Assembly: GCF_030546935.1 (NCBI RefSeq)
Contig: NZ_JAUOPH010000007.1
Location: 62,001-126,000 of the forward strand
DNA length: 64,000 nucleotides
Source: Marinobacter sp. 2_MG-2023
Lineage (GTDB): Bacteria; Pseudomonadota; Gammaproteobacteria; Pseudomonadales; Oleiphilaceae
Direction of reading: 5' to 3'
Of the stretch, positions 7,601-18,045 are shown in pieces. The notes below the pieces were generated by a model that was not told where the DNA came from, searched no databases, and worked only from the letters and a program-made list of their open reading frames with translations. How positions within the stretch are numbered: the first letter of the stretch is position 1; every line of letters begins with the position of its first letter. The position numbers and the translations under genes are program-made.

Positions 7601-9907
7601 ATGCTGAGCATTCTGCGAAGTCTTGTACAAGAGGTAAACAGTGCCCGGGATCTGCAAGAGGCACTGGGTATTATCGTGTCACGTGTGCAGAAAGCCATGG
7701 GGACTGAAGTCTGTTCTGTTTATCTGCTGGATCCAGCGTCCAACCGCTACATTCTGATGGCAACCGAAGGTCTGTACCTGAAGGCCGTAGGCGTGGTGAG
7801 CCTAGCGCACTCAGAAGGACTGGTCGGGCTCGTGGGCTCCCGCGAAGAGCCTATCAACCTTGAAGACGCGCCGTCTCACCCCCGCTATCGTTATTTTCCT
7901 GAAACCGGAGAAGAGCGCTTTCGCTCGTTTCTCGGGGTTCCCATTATTCATCATCGCCGGGTGCTGGGTGTCCTCGTGGTCCAGCAGCGTGAGAGTTCAC
8001 GGTGTTTTGACGAAGGGGAAGAGGCGTTTCTGGTCACGGTTTCGGCTCAACTGGCGGGTGTGATTGCGCACAGTGAAGCGACCGGAGCCATCAGCGGCCT
8101 TTCGCTAACCGGTGAAGAGGCTCACGACGTCAGCTTCGATGGTGTGCCGGGAGCGCCTGGTGTGGCAATTGGCCATGGTGTTGTGGTCTACCCGGCCGCC
8201 GATCTGGACGTGGTTCCCGATAGGCCGGCAGAAGACGTTGAACAGGAACTTGAGCTGTTCCGGTCTGCTGTGCAAGCCGTTTGCGAAGACATCGAAAAGG
8301 TTGCAAAACGGCTGACCTCAAGGCTTCGTCCTGAAGAGTTAGCGCTGTTTGATGTCTACCTCCGTATGCTCGGCGACGAAGCCTTGCCTGGGGAGGTCAA
8401 TAACAGAATCCGTGAGGGGATCTGGGCTCAGGGGGCGCTGAAACAGGTGGTTCAGCACTATGTCCGTCATTTTGAAATGATGGACGACCACTACCTCCAG
8501 GAAAGGGCGGTAGACGTTCGCGATCTAGGTCGTCGTCTGCTTTCCTATCTTCAGGAGGGTGAGCAGAAGGACTTGAACTATCCCGAGCGCACGGTTCTGG
8601 TGAGTGAGGAACTGACTCCCGCCATGCTGGGTGAAGTGCCCCGGGGGCAGTTGGTCGGGCTTGTGTCCGTTAAGGGCTCCAGTAACTCTCATGTTGCCAT
8701 TCTTGCCCGTGCAATGGGCGTTCCCACCGTTATGGGCCTGGTGGATATTCCAGTTAATCAGCTCGATGGTAAGGAGCTTATCGTCGACGGTTTTGAAGGC
8801 CAGATTTTCGCATCACCCTCGGCGGATCTCCGTACATTTTTCCAGCAAATTTGTGACGAAGAAGATGAAATTGATCGTGGATTGGAAGCGCTCCGTGACA
8901 AGCCCTGTATAACAACGGATGGCCATCGGGTGCCCCTGCTGGTTAATACCGGGCTGATGACGGATGTGGTGCGCTCCCTGTCTCACGGGGCGGAAGGGAT
9001 AGGCTTATACCGCACCGAAGTGCCCTTCATGATAAAGGACCGCTTTCCATCGGAACAGGAGCAGCGGCAGTATTATCGTGAACAGTTGGAGGCTTTTGCG
9101 CCCAATCCTGTGACCATGCGCACCCTGGATATCGGTGGTGACAAGGCGCTGACCTACTTCCCGATTGAAGAAGAGAACCCTTTCCTGGGCTGGCGGGGTA
9201 TTCGGGTCACGCTGGATCACCCTGAAATCTTTCTGGTGCAGGTGCGGGCCATGCTGAAGGCGAGCGAAGGCCTGAACAATCTCCAGATCATGCTGCCGAT
9301 GGTCAGCAATATTTCTGAAGTTGAGGAATCCCTGCACCTGATATACCGGGTTTATCATGAAGTTCGGGAAGAGGGGTATGACATTCATATGCCCAAGGTG
9401 GGTGTAATGGTGGAAATACCGGCTGCGGTATATCAGATTCGCGAGCTGGCTGACCGTGTCGATTTTCTCTCGGTTGGCTCCAACGATCTGACCCAGTATC
9501 TGCTTGCAGTAGATCGTAACAACCCTCGTGTTGCCCAGCTATATCACTCGTATCACCCGGCAGTGTTGCAGGCGCTGGTAAGAATTGCGCAGGATGCCCA
9601 TTCGGTTGGCAAGCCAGTGGGTATCTGTGGCGAGTTGGCGGGAGACCCGGGTGGCGCCGTGTTGCTGATGGCCATGGGCTTCGACTCTCTGTCGATGAAC
9701 GCGGCCAGTTTGCCGAAGGTGAAATCTGTCATTCGCAGCGTCAGCCGGGAATGGGCGGTGAAACTTCTTAAAGATGTACTGTTGCTGGATTCGCCCCATG
9801 TGATTAAAAGCTGCGTAGAGCTTGCATTGCGCAATGCTGGCTTTGGGCGCTATCTGCGGCCAGGTAAATCCACGTCTGCGGCATTGGCCGAACAGGCTGC
9901 TTCCTGA
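7601..9907 (+). CDS. ptsP: PEP-protein phosphotransferase PtsP (enzyme I-Ntr)
   Basis: A 768-residue first component of the nitrogen phosphotransferase system; it takes phosphate from phosphoenolpyruvate and passes it to NPr. An N-terminal GAF domain (about residues 15-165) precedes the enzyme I region. The phosphorylated histidine is H364 in GSSNSHVAILA. The PEP-binding barrel carries EGIGLYRTE, the metal-binding VEIPAA and the C-terminal GICGELAGDP with the conserved cysteine. Length is normal for GAF-containing PtsP. The GAF domain usually lets glutamine or another small ligand tune activity. Confidence 0.95.
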   Translation: MLSILRSLVQEVNSARDLQEALGIIVSRVQKAMGTEVCSVYLLDPASNRYILMATEGLYLKAVGVVSLAHSEGLVGLVGSREEPINLEDAPSHPRYRYFPETGEERFRSFLGVPIIHHRRVLGVLVVQQRESSRCFDEGEEAFLVTVSAQLAGVIAHSEATGAISGLSLTGEEAHDVSFDGVPGAPGVAIGHGVVVYPAADLDVVPDRPAEDVEQELELFRSAVQAVCEDIEKVAKRLTSRLRPEELALFDVYLRMLGDEALPGEVNNRIREGIWAQGALKQVVQHYVRHFEMMDDHYLQERAVDVRDLGRRLLSYLQEGEQKDLNYPERTVLVSEELTPAMLGEVPRGQLVGLVSVKGSSNSHVAILARAMGVPTVMGLVDIPVNQLDGKELIVDGFEGQIFASPSADLRTFFQQICDEEDEIDRGLEALRDKPCITTDGHRVPLLVNTGLMTDVVRSLSHGAEGIGLYRTEVPFMIKDRFPSEQEQRQYYREQLEAFAPNPVTMRTLDIGGDKALTYFPIEEENPFLGWRGIRVTLDHPEIFLVQVRAMLKASEGLNNLQIMLPMVSNISEVEESLHLIYRVYHEVREEGYDIHMPKVGVMVEIPAAVYQIRELADRVDFLSVGSNDLTQYLLAVDRNNPRVAQLYHSYHPAVLQALVRIAQDAHSVGKPVGICGELAGDPGGAVLLMAMGFDSLSMNAASLPKVKSVIRSVSREWAVKLLKDVLLLDSPHVIKSCVELALRNAGFGRYLRPGKSTSAALAEQAAS

Positions 9908-10025
9908 TGATGCCAGTTCGGGGAGCTTTTAAATCTAGGGTGCGTACTCTAAACCCTGTTGCTAACTTGGTGTGTGTGCCGTCGAGTAGCCTCGTTAAGG
10001 CTGTTTACCCGGAAAAGGAAAAGTT

Positions 10026-11270
10026 ATGACAACGCCAACCGGAGTAAAACCCACTCCACGCATCGGGCTTGCGCTTGGTGGCGGTGGTCCCTTGGGTGGG
10101 ATATACGAAATTGGCGCGCTCAGGGCGCTGGACGAGGCGTTGGATGGGTTGGATTTTAACAACCTTGATGTCTATGTGGGCGTTAATGCAGGCTCCTTTG
10201 TAGCGGCGAACCTGGCTAACCAGATGACCACAGCCCAATTGTGCCGGATTTTTGTCCGGAATGAGGCCGAGGTTCATCCTTTTCACCCGGATGTCTTCTT
10301 CCGCCCGGCGCTGAAGGAAATGGGGGGGCGGCTACTCGCAATACCCGGGCTATTTTCCACGGCCCTCCGCCGCTTTATCAATAATCCCTACGATCAGAGC
10401 CTGCTTGAAGCTCTGACTCTTATGGCGCAGGCGGTTCCCGCCGGGCTTTTCGATAACGAAGGTCTGCATGAATACCTGAAGCGGGCATTTTCAATGCTTG
10501 GGCGTTCAAACGATTTTCGGCAGTTGAAGCGCAGTCTCTACATTGTTGCTGCTGATGTTGAAAGCACTGAGGCCGTATGTTTTGGTGCTCCAGGGTTTGA
10601 TCATGTGCCGATTTCCAGAGCCATTCAGGCGAGTACGGCATCACCCGGCTTGTACGTGCCTGTTGAAATAGATGGCCGCTACTATGTGGATGGGACTCTG
10701 CGCAAAGGCCTGCATGCGTCGGTAGCATTTGAGGACGGCGCGGATCTGGTTTTTGCTGTAAATCCCCAGGTCCCGATCGACGCCAGCGCAGCGGTTCGTG
10801 CGGGAAGCATGTCGCCAGGGGAGTTGACTCGTTCGGGTATGCCGAATCTGCTGTCACAGATGTTCCGGACCATGGTGTACTCACGGATGAAATCCGGAAT
10901 AGCGCATTACGCGACGGCCTATCCGGATAAAGATATTTTGTTGTTTGAGCCCACCAGAGACGATGCCAAGCTGTTTTTCTCAAATGTATTCAGCTTTCAG
11001 TCACGCAGGATGGTATGCGAACACGCTTATCAAATGACGCGCCGGGATCTGCTAAACCGGGCTGACGAACTGGAGCCAAAGCTGGCGAAGTATGGCATCA
11101 AGCTGCGCCGGGACAGGCTGGAAGATGAACAGCGTACAATAAGCACCAGCCTATATGGTGAAATGCTACCGCTGTATGTAGCCAAGAGCCGGCAGAAAAA
11201 GGCAGCAGGGAAGGGCAGGCTTGTGACCGGGCTGGAAAATGTCACGCAGCTGTTTTCAAAAGCCGAATAA
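10026..11270 (+). CDS. Patatin-like protein lacking the catalytic serine
   Basis: A 414-residue patatin-family protein. The glycine-rich oxyanion-hole loop GGGGPLGG spans residues 18-25 and the Asp motif appears as VDGT (D222). The nucleophile elbow, normally G-x-S-x-G, reads GVNAG (52-56), so asparagine replaces the catalytic serine at position 54; S57 follows but is outside the elbow position. The C-terminal third is helical and basic. AAAAGGAAAAG precedes the ATG. It stands alone between ptsP and the convergent hslU. Lipid hydrolase activity cannot be assumed; it could be a non-enzymatic lipid-binding or regulatory homologue. Confidence 0.8.
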   Translation: MTTPTGVKPTPRIGLALGGGGPLGGIYEIGALRALDEALDGLDFNNLDVYVGVNAGSFVAANLANQMTTAQLCRIFVRNEAEVHPFHPDVFFRPALKEMGGRLLAIPGLFSTALRRFINNPYDQSLLEALTLMAQAVPAGLFDNEGLHEYLKRAFSMLGRSNDFRQLKRSLYIVAADVESTEAVCFGAPGFDHVPISRAIQASTASPGLYVPVEIDGRYYVDGTLRKGLHASVAFEDGADLVFAVNPQVPIDASAAVRAGSMSPGELTRSGMPNLLSQMFRTMVYSRMKSGIAHYATAYPDKDILLFEPTRDDAKLFFSNVFSFQSRRMVCEHAYQMTRRDLLNRADELEPKLAKYGIKLRRDRLEDEQRTISTSLYGEMLPLYVAKSRQKKAAGKGRLVTGLENVTQLFSKAE

Positions 11271-11272
11271 AT

Positions 11273-11326
11273 AACCGGGCCAGAGGTAGTTGAACCCCTT
11301 GGCCCGGTAGCCTCTGGTCCCGCGTG
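11273..11326. other. Hairpin-rich gap between patatin gene and hslU
   Basis: ACCGGGCC and GGCCCGGT can pair across a 19-nt loop, and CCAGAGG with CCTCTGG form a competing stem. There is no T-run after either, so it is at best a weak or Rho-assisted terminator between two convergent genes. Confidence 0.35.
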
Positions 11327-11330
11327 CGGG

Positions 11331-12662
11331 TCAGAGAATGTAGCGGCTCAAATCCTCGTCTTCCGACAAGTCTCCAAGTTTTTCATCAACGTAGCCTGCA
11401 GTTACTTCAAATGTTTCTGTTACGCCGTCTCCTGCATCGAAAGACAGGCTTTCCAGAAGTCGTTCCAGTACCGTATGGAGGCGTCGCGCACCGATGTTTT
11501 CGGTAGTTTCGTTTACCTTCCAGGAAATCTCTGCGATGCGTGCGATGGCGTCTTCGCTGAACGTCAGTTTCACACCCTCGGTGGCCATCAGCGCTTCGTA
11601 TTGCTGAACCAGTGAGGCATCAGGCTCCGTAAGAATGCGCTTGAAATCATCGGGGCTGAGGGCCTGTAGTTCCACGCGGATTGGCAAACGGCCTTGAAGT
11701 TCCGGAATCAGATCCGATGGCTTGGCCAAGTGGAACGCACCGGAGGCGATAAACAGGATGTGGTCCGTGCGCACCGAACCGTATTTTGTGCTCACGGTAC
11801 TGCCTTCAATAAGGGGCAGGAGATCCCGTTGGACGCCTTCACGGGAAACATCCGATGAGGTGTTCTCCGAGCGCTTGGCAACCTTGTCAATTTCATCGAG
11901 AAACACAATGCCATTTTGCTCCACAGCGAGTATGGCTTTCTGCTTGATCGACTCTTCATTGACCAGCTTGGCCGCTTCCTCTTCTTTCACCCGTTTGAGG
12001 GCTTCAGATACTTTCATTTTTCTCGGCTTGGACTTTTCAGAAGCCATGTTGGAGAACATGCTCTGCAGCTGGTTGGTCATCTCCTCCATGCCCGGGGGTG
12101 CCATGATCTCAACACCGGCGCCGGAGTTGCGCAGGTCAATTTCAATTTCCTTGTCGTCTAGCTCACCTTCCCGCAGCTTTTTCCGGAACAGCTGGCGGGT
12201 GGAGGAGTCTTGAGAAGACTTTTGGCTGTCTTCTTCAAAGCTTCTGGCTGGCGGGATCAGAGCGTCCAGAATACGGTCTTCAGCTGCGTCCAGAGCCCTT
12301 TCTTCATGAAGTTTCATTTCCTTCACCCGCAACATCTTGACGGCCATATCGGCGAGGTCACGAATGATGGATTCAACATCACGCCCAACGTAGCCTACCT
12401 CGGTAAACTTGGTGGCTTCCACTTTAAGGAACGGTGCATCAGCCAGTTTGGCAAGGCGACGCGCAATTTCGGTTTTACCAACGCCGGTCGGGCCGATCAT
12501 CAAAATGTTCTTGGGCGTGACTTCGTCGCGAAGGGTGGTGTCCAGCTGCATCCGGCGCCAGCGATTTCTGAGGGCAATCGCCACGGCCCGCTTGGCCTCT
12601 TGCTGGCCCACGATGTGTTTATTGAGCTCGTGAACAATCTCACGGGGAGTCATAGCAGACAT
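11331..12662 (-). CDS. hslU: HslUV protease ATPase subunit HslU (ClpY)
   Basis: A 443-residue AAA+ unfoldase ring that feeds substrates to the HslV peptidase. The Walker A motif is GPTGVGKT (57-64) and Walker B is [10 protein letters not shown]. The variable I domain lies between them. The C-terminus ends in LSRYIL, close to the conserved tail that docks into HslV and activates it. It starts 2 bp after the hslV stop, so the two are translationally linked in the usual hslV-hslU operon, which in other bacteria is heat-shock controlled. Confidence 0.97.
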   Translation of the reverse strand: MSAMTPREIVHELNKHIVGQQEAKRAVAIALRNRWRRMQLDTTLRDEVTPKNILMIGPTGVGKTEIARRLAKLADAPFLKVEATKFTEVGYVGRDVESIIRDLADMAVKMLRVKEMKLHEERALDAAEDRILDALIPPARSFEEDSQKSSQDSSTRQLFRKKLREGELDDKEIEIDLRNSGAGVEIMAPPGMEEMTNQLQSMFSNMASEKSKPRKMKVSEALKRVKEEEAAKLVNEESIKQKAILAVEQNGIVFLDEIDKVAKRSENTSSDVSREGVQRDLLPLIEGSTVSTKYGSVRTDHILFIASGAFHLAKPSDLIPELQGRLPIRVELQALSPDDFKRILTEPDASLVQQYEALMATEGVKLTFSEDAIARIAEISWKVNETTENIGARRLHTVLERLLESLSFDAGDGVTETFEVTAGYVDEKLGDLSEDEDLSRYIL

Positions 12663-12664
12663 GG

Positions 12665-13219
12665 TTACTCCGGATCAGTGGTTTTGGAAGAGGCTTCTTT
12701 GGAGAGCAGTTCGATGGTGCGATTATGATTCGTATAGATGCATATGTCCGCTGCTATCTCCAAGCCTTTTTCCACAATCTCGTGGGCGGAAAGTTCGGTA
12801 TTTTCAAGCAGTGCGCGGGCTGAGGCCTGGGCGAACGGACCGCCGGAACCAATCGCGATCAATCCTTGCTCGGGCTCAATTACATCGCCGTTCCCGGTGA
12901 TGATCAGAGACGCAGTTTTGTCCGCCACCGCCAGCAGTGCTTCCAGCTTGCGCAATGCTCTGTCTGTGCGCCAGTCTTTGGCAAGTTCAACGGCTGCTCT
13001 TGTTAGGTTCCCGTTATGCTTCTCAAGTTGAGCCTCAAATCGCTCGAATAGAGTAAATGCATCCGCAGTACCACCTGCGAAACCCGCGATAACCTGCCCG
13101 TTGTATAGCCGGCGGACCTTGCGGGCGTTGCCCTTCATCATTGTGTTCCCCAGAGAAACCTGGCCGTCGCCACCCATGGCAACTTCGTCATCGCGTCGGA
13201 CGGAAAGTATGGTAGTCAT
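12665..13219 (-). CDS. hslV: HslUV peptidase subunit HslV (ClpQ)
   Basis: A 184-residue threonine protease related to proteasome beta subunits. After methionine removal the nucleophile is T2 (TTILSVRR), and GGDGQVSLG and [14 protein letters not shown] are the conserved pocket segments. It is some 8 residues longer than usual because of a polar tail ([12 protein letters not shown]). GGAG stands 7 nt before the ATG. It lies between an ftsN-like gene and hslU, as in Pseudomonas. Confidence 0.96.
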   Translation of the reverse strand: MTTILSVRRDDEVAMGGDGQVSLGNTMMKGNARKVRRLYNGQVIAGFAGGTADAFTLFERFEAQLEKHNGNLTRAAVELAKDWRTDRALRKLEALLAVADKTASLIITGNGDVIEPEQGLIAIGSGGPFAQASARALLENTELSAHEIVEKGLEIAADICIYTNHNRTIELLSKEASSKTTDPE

Positions 13220-13299
13220 TTGGGCTCCAATTGCCTGATAAAAATCGGTATTGGGCAGTTATGGAGGCAGGATAGGAGAATTCAAGTAGTTCGGGGGTA

Positions 13300-13408
13300 G
13301 AGGCTGTGGCGCAGAGCTTTCCAAAACACGCTGTGAATACATCCCTGTACGCTCGGCTCCGCCATCCATGGCTCCGCACGGTTTTGGAAAGCTCTGCCCC
13401 ATAGCCTC
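13300..13408. repeat. Intergenic inverted-repeat element, copy 2
   Basis: Arms at 13300-13327 and 13381-13408 are 28 bp and complementary at 26 positions, with the core CAGAGCTTTCCAAAAC. On the minus strand the element shares GTGCGGAGCCATGG and AGCGT-GTTTTG-AAAGCT with copy 1, so the two are members of one family in opposite orientation. This copy lacks the internal triple-hairpin block of copy 1. It lies between hslV and the ftsN-like gene, inside an otherwise leftward gene group. Confidence 0.8.
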
Positions 13409-13427
13409 CAGTAGCCTACGGAAACGG

Positions 13428-14063
13428 TTAACCCTGTTTAGGGACCTTGCGGATAAGCGGCTGAATGTTAATAGACACCAGCTTGTCGATCGCCGAACTC
13501 ATCTGGCTGCGCGATGTGAATGGGCCGACATTCACGCGATACCAGACCGAGCCGCTATCAAGCTCTATGCGCTGCACGGCGGCTCGAAGCCCCTGGAAGG
13601 CAATCTGGGCGCGTTGGCGCTCGGCGTCTTCCTTGCTGCGGAATGAGCCGGACTGCACTAGATAGTCGAAATCCTGTTTGGCCGGACCCGGCGTGTATGC
13701 ATCCACTTTCGGAGGTATGACTTCCGATTCGGGAAGCATTTCGTAAAACCGGAAACCTGGCTTTTTCTCGACTTGCTTGGTGATTTTTTCTGGCCGCTGC
13801 TGCACCGGTTGTTCGAGCATAGGCTGTGGCTGTCGTGGACCCTCGCTGGGTGGTACGGAGTTCAGGTACACAATAAAACCGATAAAGCCGCCGACCGTAG
13901 CCAGTGAAAGAATCCACTTCAAAGAAAGTCCTCCACGTTGGGAGCGGGCCGGTGCTGCTGGCTTCGTGCGCTTTTTCTGGGGGCGCGCAGGTCCGGCAGG
14001 TTTTTTCTTTGCAGTTGCTGACGGTGAGCCTGATCGGCTTTTGCGAGCGTAGTCTCGGGACAT
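13428..14063 (-). CDS. ftsN: FtsN-like SPOR-domain cell-division protein
   Basis: A 211-residue bitopic inner-membrane protein. A basic, proline- and alanine-rich cytoplasmic segment (1-46) precedes one membrane helix (about 47-67), then a proline/glutamine-rich periplasmic linker and a C-terminal SPOR domain (about 130-206) that binds denuded septal glycan. Its position between argS and hslV matches the Pseudomonas gene annotated as ftsN. It is shorter than E. coli FtsN and the essential periplasmic helix region is not evident, so the name rests on architecture and context. Confidence 0.8.
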   Translation of the reverse strand: MSRDYARKSRSGSPSATAKKKPAGPARPQKKRTKPAAPARSQRGGLSLKWILSLATVGGFIGFIVYLNSVPPSEGPRQPQPMLEQPVQQRPEKITKQVEKKPGFRFYEMLPESEVIPPKVDAYTPGPAKQDFDYLVQSGSFRSKEDAERQRAQIAFQGLRAAVQRIELDSGSVWYRVNVGPFTSRSQMSSAIDKLVSINIQPLIRKVPKQG

Positions 14064-14071
14064 GTTGCTAT

Positions 14072-15757
14072 TTACATCTCTTCCGGAGCGCTGACACCCA
14101 GTAGATCCAGCCCGTTCGCGATTACCTGGCGCACGGCTAGGTAGAGGCTTACTCGGGCGTCACGTACTGCTGTGTCTTCGATGAGCACCTTATGGGCGTT
14201 GTAATAGGTGTGGAATTGTCCCGCCAAATCCCTCAGGTAGTGAGTGAGGTGATGCGGTTCGCGTTGGGCTGCAGAGTTGGCAATCAGCTCAGGGTACTTT
14301 GCCAGTTGATTTGCCAGATCCTTTTCCTCATCCAGTGTGAGCACAGAAAGATCGCCCAGGCACTCGTTGAATCCCCGCTCAACGCCTTCCGTCGCCAGTT
14401 TCCTCAACACACTGCAGATGCGGGCATGGGCATACTGAACGTAGTACACAGGGTTTTCATTGGTCTGGGAACGCGCCAGGTCGATATCAAAGGTCAACTG
14501 GGAGTCGACTCGCCGTGCCGCAAGGAAGAAACGAGTGGCGTCCCGGCCCACTTCATCAATCAGGTCGCGAATGGTGACGTAGCTGCCGGCGCGCTTGGAT
14601 ATTTTTACTTCCTGGCCAGAACGAGTGACCATGACCATCTGGTGTAGCACGTAATCCGGCCATCCCTGAGGAATGCCCGCTTTCAGGGCCTGTAATCCTG
14701 CGCGAACCCGGGTAACTGTGGAGTGGTGGTCGGCACCCTGCTCGTTAATCACGGTGGTGTAGCCGCGCTGCCATTTATCCAGGTGGTACGCCACATCTGG
14801 CAGAAAGTAGGTGTAACCGCCATCTTTCTTGCGCATCACCCGGTCTTTGTCATCTCCGAACTCAGTGGTTTTAAGCCACATGGCGCCACCGTCTTCGTAA
14901 GTGAAGCCGTTGTCTTGCAGGCGCTTGACGGTGGCTTCTACCTTGCCGTCCTGGTACAGGGAGGACTCAAGGAAGTACACATCAAACTCAACACCAAACG
15001 CCTTCAGGTCCAGGTCTTGTTCCCGGCGCAGGTACGCCACGGCAAATTCCTGAATGGCTTTACGATCGTTGGGGTCTGCGCTGGCAGTTACTTCACGGTC
15101 ATCTGCGGTGACGGTGTCACCAGCCAGATACGCTGTGGCGACATCGGTAATGTAGTCGCCGCGATAGCCGTCTTCCGGCCAGCCGTCGTCCTCAGGTGTC
15201 AGCCCGTTTACGCGGGCCTGCACGGAGAGTGCGAGGTTGTTGATCTGGGCACCGGCATCGTTGTAGTAGAATTCGCGGGTCACATCATAGCCGTTAGCTT
15301 CCAGCAACCGGCAAAGGCAATCGCCAATCGCTGCGCCCCGGCCATGGCCCACATGCAGCGGGCCCGTGGGGTTGGCTGAGACAAACTCCACTTGAACTTT
15401 TTCGCCCTTGCCGCCGTTGTTGCGACCGAACTGGCCTGCCTCGGCCAGAACCGTGTTAACGATCTCGAACGCACTGGCGGTGCTCATGAAAAAGTTAATA
15501 AAGCCCGGGCCAGCAATTTCCACTTTCTCCACGGCACTGCTTTCCGGCAGTTTCTCTATCAGCAACTCAGCCAGTTTGCGGGGCGCGCAGCCGGCCGTTT
15601 TGGCGGCAACCAGCGCGATGTTGCAGGCGTAGTCACCGTGGGATTTGTCCTTGGTGTTGCCTACTTGCGGCGTGTACGCCTGGTCTGCGGGCAATGTGCC
15701 CTCTGACTGAAGAGCGGCAAGCGCGGACTGGATCAGGTCGGAAACGGTCTCTTTCAT
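14072..15757 (-). CDS. argS: Arginyl-tRNA synthetase
   Basis: A 561-residue class I aminoacyl-tRNA synthetase charging tRNA-Arg. The HIGH-type motif is HVGH (135-138) in [14 protein letters not shown], and the KMSKS counterpart is the degenerate VKISKRAG, both normal for ArgS. The N-terminal Add1 domain and C-terminal DALR anticodon-binding domain ([14 protein letters not shown] onward) are complete. It starts 9 bp upstream of the ftsN-like gene in the same orientation and probably shares its transcript. Confidence 0.97.
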   Translation of the reverse strand: MKETVSDLIQSALAALQSEGTLPADQAYTPQVGNTKDKSHGDYACNIALVAAKTAGCAPRKLAELLIEKLPESSAVEKVEIAGPGFINFFMSTASAFEIVNTVLAEAGQFGRNNGGKGEKVQVEFVSANPTGPLHVGHGRGAAIGDCLCRLLEANGYDVTREFYYNDAGAQINNLALSVQARVNGLTPEDDGWPEDGYRGDYITDVATAYLAGDTVTADDREVTASADPNDRKAIQEFAVAYLRREQDLDLKAFGVEFDVYFLESSLYQDGKVEATVKRLQDNGFTYEDGGAMWLKTTEFGDDKDRVMRKKDGGYTYFLPDVAYHLDKWQRGYTTVINEQGADHHSTVTRVRAGLQALKAGIPQGWPDYVLHQMVMVTRSGQEVKISKRAGSYVTIRDLIDEVGRDATRFFLAARRVDSQLTFDIDLARSQTNENPVYYVQYAHARICSVLRKLATEGVERGFNECLGDLSVLTLDEEKDLANQLAKYPELIANSAAQREPHHLTHYLRDLAGQFHTYYNAHKVLIEDTAVRDARVSLYLAVRQVIANGLDLLGVSAPEEM

Positions 15758-15870
15758 GCTGTGAGATGACTCGGTTTACTGGAAAATTGGATTGGGGCAG
15801 GGCGCCCTGTGAAAACAGAAGACCGGCATTATCGCGGAAAGTCCTCCTGCAAGCAAAAGCCTGGTGATGT

Positions 15871-18045
15871 TTAGCCTGTTTCCTGAGGGTCTACATCAAT
15901 CATCCATTTGGTACTCTTCGGAAATTTTTCCTGCTCGAGCGTCTGACAAATGCCAGTCAAGAGTTTGTTGAGGCGCCGTCGGTTGTCGGTGTTCACGATC
16001 AGTTGCGCTCTGTGCCTGTCGGCGCGACGTGCTATCAACGCGGGCAGGGGGCCCCAGGTCTCAACACCAGGCGCGTTTGCGAGCGGTTTTATCCTGTCCA
16101 ATACTTGCAGGCTTTGTTCCATGGTGTCCGCTTCGGCACGGAAGATGGCCATGGCGCGAAAAGGCGGAAGCTGGCCGCTTTCGCGTTCTTCCAGAAGTTG
16201 GTCTGCCATGTCCAGGTAGCGACCATGGCAGAGCGATTTCAGGAGGGGGTGGTCGCTATGGCAGGTTTGTACAACCACCTTGCCGGATTTAGCTCCGCGC
16301 CCGGCGCGCCCGCTTACCTGCAGTAGCGTCTGGACCAGTTGCTCCGGAGCCCTGAAGTCAACGCTGAAAAGCCCTCCGTCGGCATTGATTACGATAACCA
16401 GCGTCACGTTGGGGAAATCATGGCCTTTGGCGAGCATCTGGGTTCCGACGAGGATGCAGGGTTTTCCGCTGTTGACCTGTTTCAGAATACTCTGAATGCT
16501 ACCTTTGCGTTGCGTGCTGTCGCGATCAACACGAACCACTGGCGTATCCGGAAAGCTGGCGGCAAGTATGTCTTCAGTCTGTTCTGTTCCCTGACCAACC
16601 GGCTTGAATGCTTCACTTTTACATTTAGGGCAGGTTTCGGTTGCCGGGGCCTGGTAATCACAGTGATGGCACCGCATAGCACGATCGCGGCGATGGTAGG
16701 TAAGGCGCGTATCGCACCGGGGGCACTCAACCATATGGCCGCAGTCAAAACACATCATGACCGGAGCAAAACCTCGGCGGTTTACGAACACCAGTGCCTG
16801 ATTGCCATCGTCAAGAGTCTGCTGAATCGCCTGCAGTGCCGGCCGTGAAAGACCGCCTTCAAGTGGCCGGCTCCGAATATCCAGCAGGCTGACTGCTGGA
16901 GGCTTCGCTTCTCCTGCACGTTCTTCAAGCCGTATGAGTTGATACTTGCCGGCCAGGGCGTTGTGGTAGGACTCAAGGGACGGTGTGGCTGAGCCCAGAA
17001 TAACCGGGCACCGGTTCAGGTGTGCCCTATAGACCGCTACATCCCTGCCGGAGTAGCGGAAACCCTCGCCCTGTTTGTATGAGCTGTCGTGCTCCTCGTC
17101 TACGATAAGCGTTTTCAGTGCCGTAAACGGAAGAAGTACTGCCGAGCGCGTGCCAATGAGAATGACGGGCTCGCCATTGCGAATTTTTAGCCAGGCGTGC
17201 AGGCGCTCGCTGTCATTAAGGGCCGAATGCCACACTAGAATACGTTCGCCGAAATAACGCTGGAAGCGGGCAACAGTTTGGGGTGTAAGGTTTATCTCTG
17301 GAACCAGTACTAATGCCTGATCTCTGGCCGAGAGGTTCTGCTTGAGGTAATGCAGGTAGATTTCTGTTTTACCGCTCCCGGTGATGCCATACAGAAGGGA
17401 GGCGCTAAATCCGCTCGTTGGTAGTGGAAGTTTTGAGGCCGCTTCGGTTTGCGCTGCGGAGAGTTCAGGGCCGCCGATGGTTTCGTCACATCTGTGGCTT
17501 TGTGTACTCTCTTTCGCTGGTGTTATCGCCCGGACCAGTTCTTTTTCTCTTAATGCCTTCAGCTGTGGACGGGTGAACCCGGCTTTGATTATGTCGCTGC
17601 CCTTTACGCCTTGCTTGTGCTGGGCGATCCAGTCCATCAGGGTTTTCTGTTTATGGGCGTTTGCAGGAAGCACAGCGCTACTGCCGAAAGCCTGCCACCA
17701 GTCTTCGCTTTTCTCGGTAGCGGAACGGCCCCGGCGCAATGCGGCTGGTAGAGCCGTGAACAGGCATTCTCCCAGCGGGTGCTGATAGTAGTCGCTGGCC
17801 CAGCTCAGGAGCTGAAAGGTTTCGTCTGGCAGGGCAGGCCAATTCTCCACTGCACTTTGGACGGGCTTGAGGGTGATACCTGCCGGAGGCTCGATATCCG
17901 TTTCCACGACCAGGCCGACCGCCTGTTGGTATCCGAAAGGAACCCTTACGCGTTGGCCGGGCTTCAGGGCAAGCCCTTCGGGTGCCAGATAGTCAAAGAG
18001 CCTTCTGAGCGGCCGATTCAGCGCTATGCGAACGGTGGATGGCAC
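15871..18045 (-). CDS. priA: Primosomal replication-restart helicase PriA
   Basis: A 724-residue superfamily 2 DNA helicase that reloads the replisome at stalled forks. The N-terminal 3'-end-binding domain is followed by Walker A GITGSGKTE, the DEEH box, and two zinc-binding clusters with C-x2-C pairs (CFDCG, CPRCD, CHHCD, CPKC). A TTG at 18048 and a GTG at 18045 are adjacent; GGA lies 8 nt from the GTG, which gives the normal N-terminus MPSTVRIAL, so I take GTG. It is divergent from rpmE, as in Pseudomonas. Confidence 0.95.
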   Translation of the reverse strand: MPSTVRIALNRPLRRLFDYLAPEGLALKPGQRVRVPFGYQQAVGLVVETDIEPPAGITLKPVQSAVENWPALPDETFQLLSWASDYYQHPLGECLFTALPAALRRGRSATEKSEDWWQAFGSSAVLPANAHKQKTLMDWIAQHKQGVKGSDIIKAGFTRPQLKALREKELVRAITPAKESTQSHRCDETIGGPELSAAQTEAASKLPLPTSGFSASLLYGITGSGKTEIYLHYLKQNLSARDQALVLVPEINLTPQTVARFQRYFGERILVWHSALNDSERLHAWLKIRNGEPVILIGTRSAVLLPFTALKTLIVDEEHDSSYKQGEGFRYSGRDVAVYRAHLNRCPVILGSATPSLESYHNALAGKYQLIRLEERAGEAKPPAVSLLDIRSRPLEGGLSRPALQAIQQTLDDGNQALVFVNRRGFAPVMMCFDCGHMVECPRCDTRLTYHRRDRAMRCHHCDYQAPATETCPKCKSEAFKPVGQGTEQTEDILAASFPDTPVVRVDRDSTQRKGSIQSILKQVNSGKPCILVGTQMLAKGHDFPNVTLVIVINADGGLFSVDFRAPEQLVQTLLQVSGRAGRGAKSGKVVVQTCHSDHPLLKSLCHGRYLDMADQLLEERESGQLPPFRAMAIFRAEADTMEQSLQVLDRIKPLANAPGVETWGPLPALIARRADRHRAQLIVNTDNRRRLNKLLTGICQTLEQEKFPKSTKWMIDVDPQETG

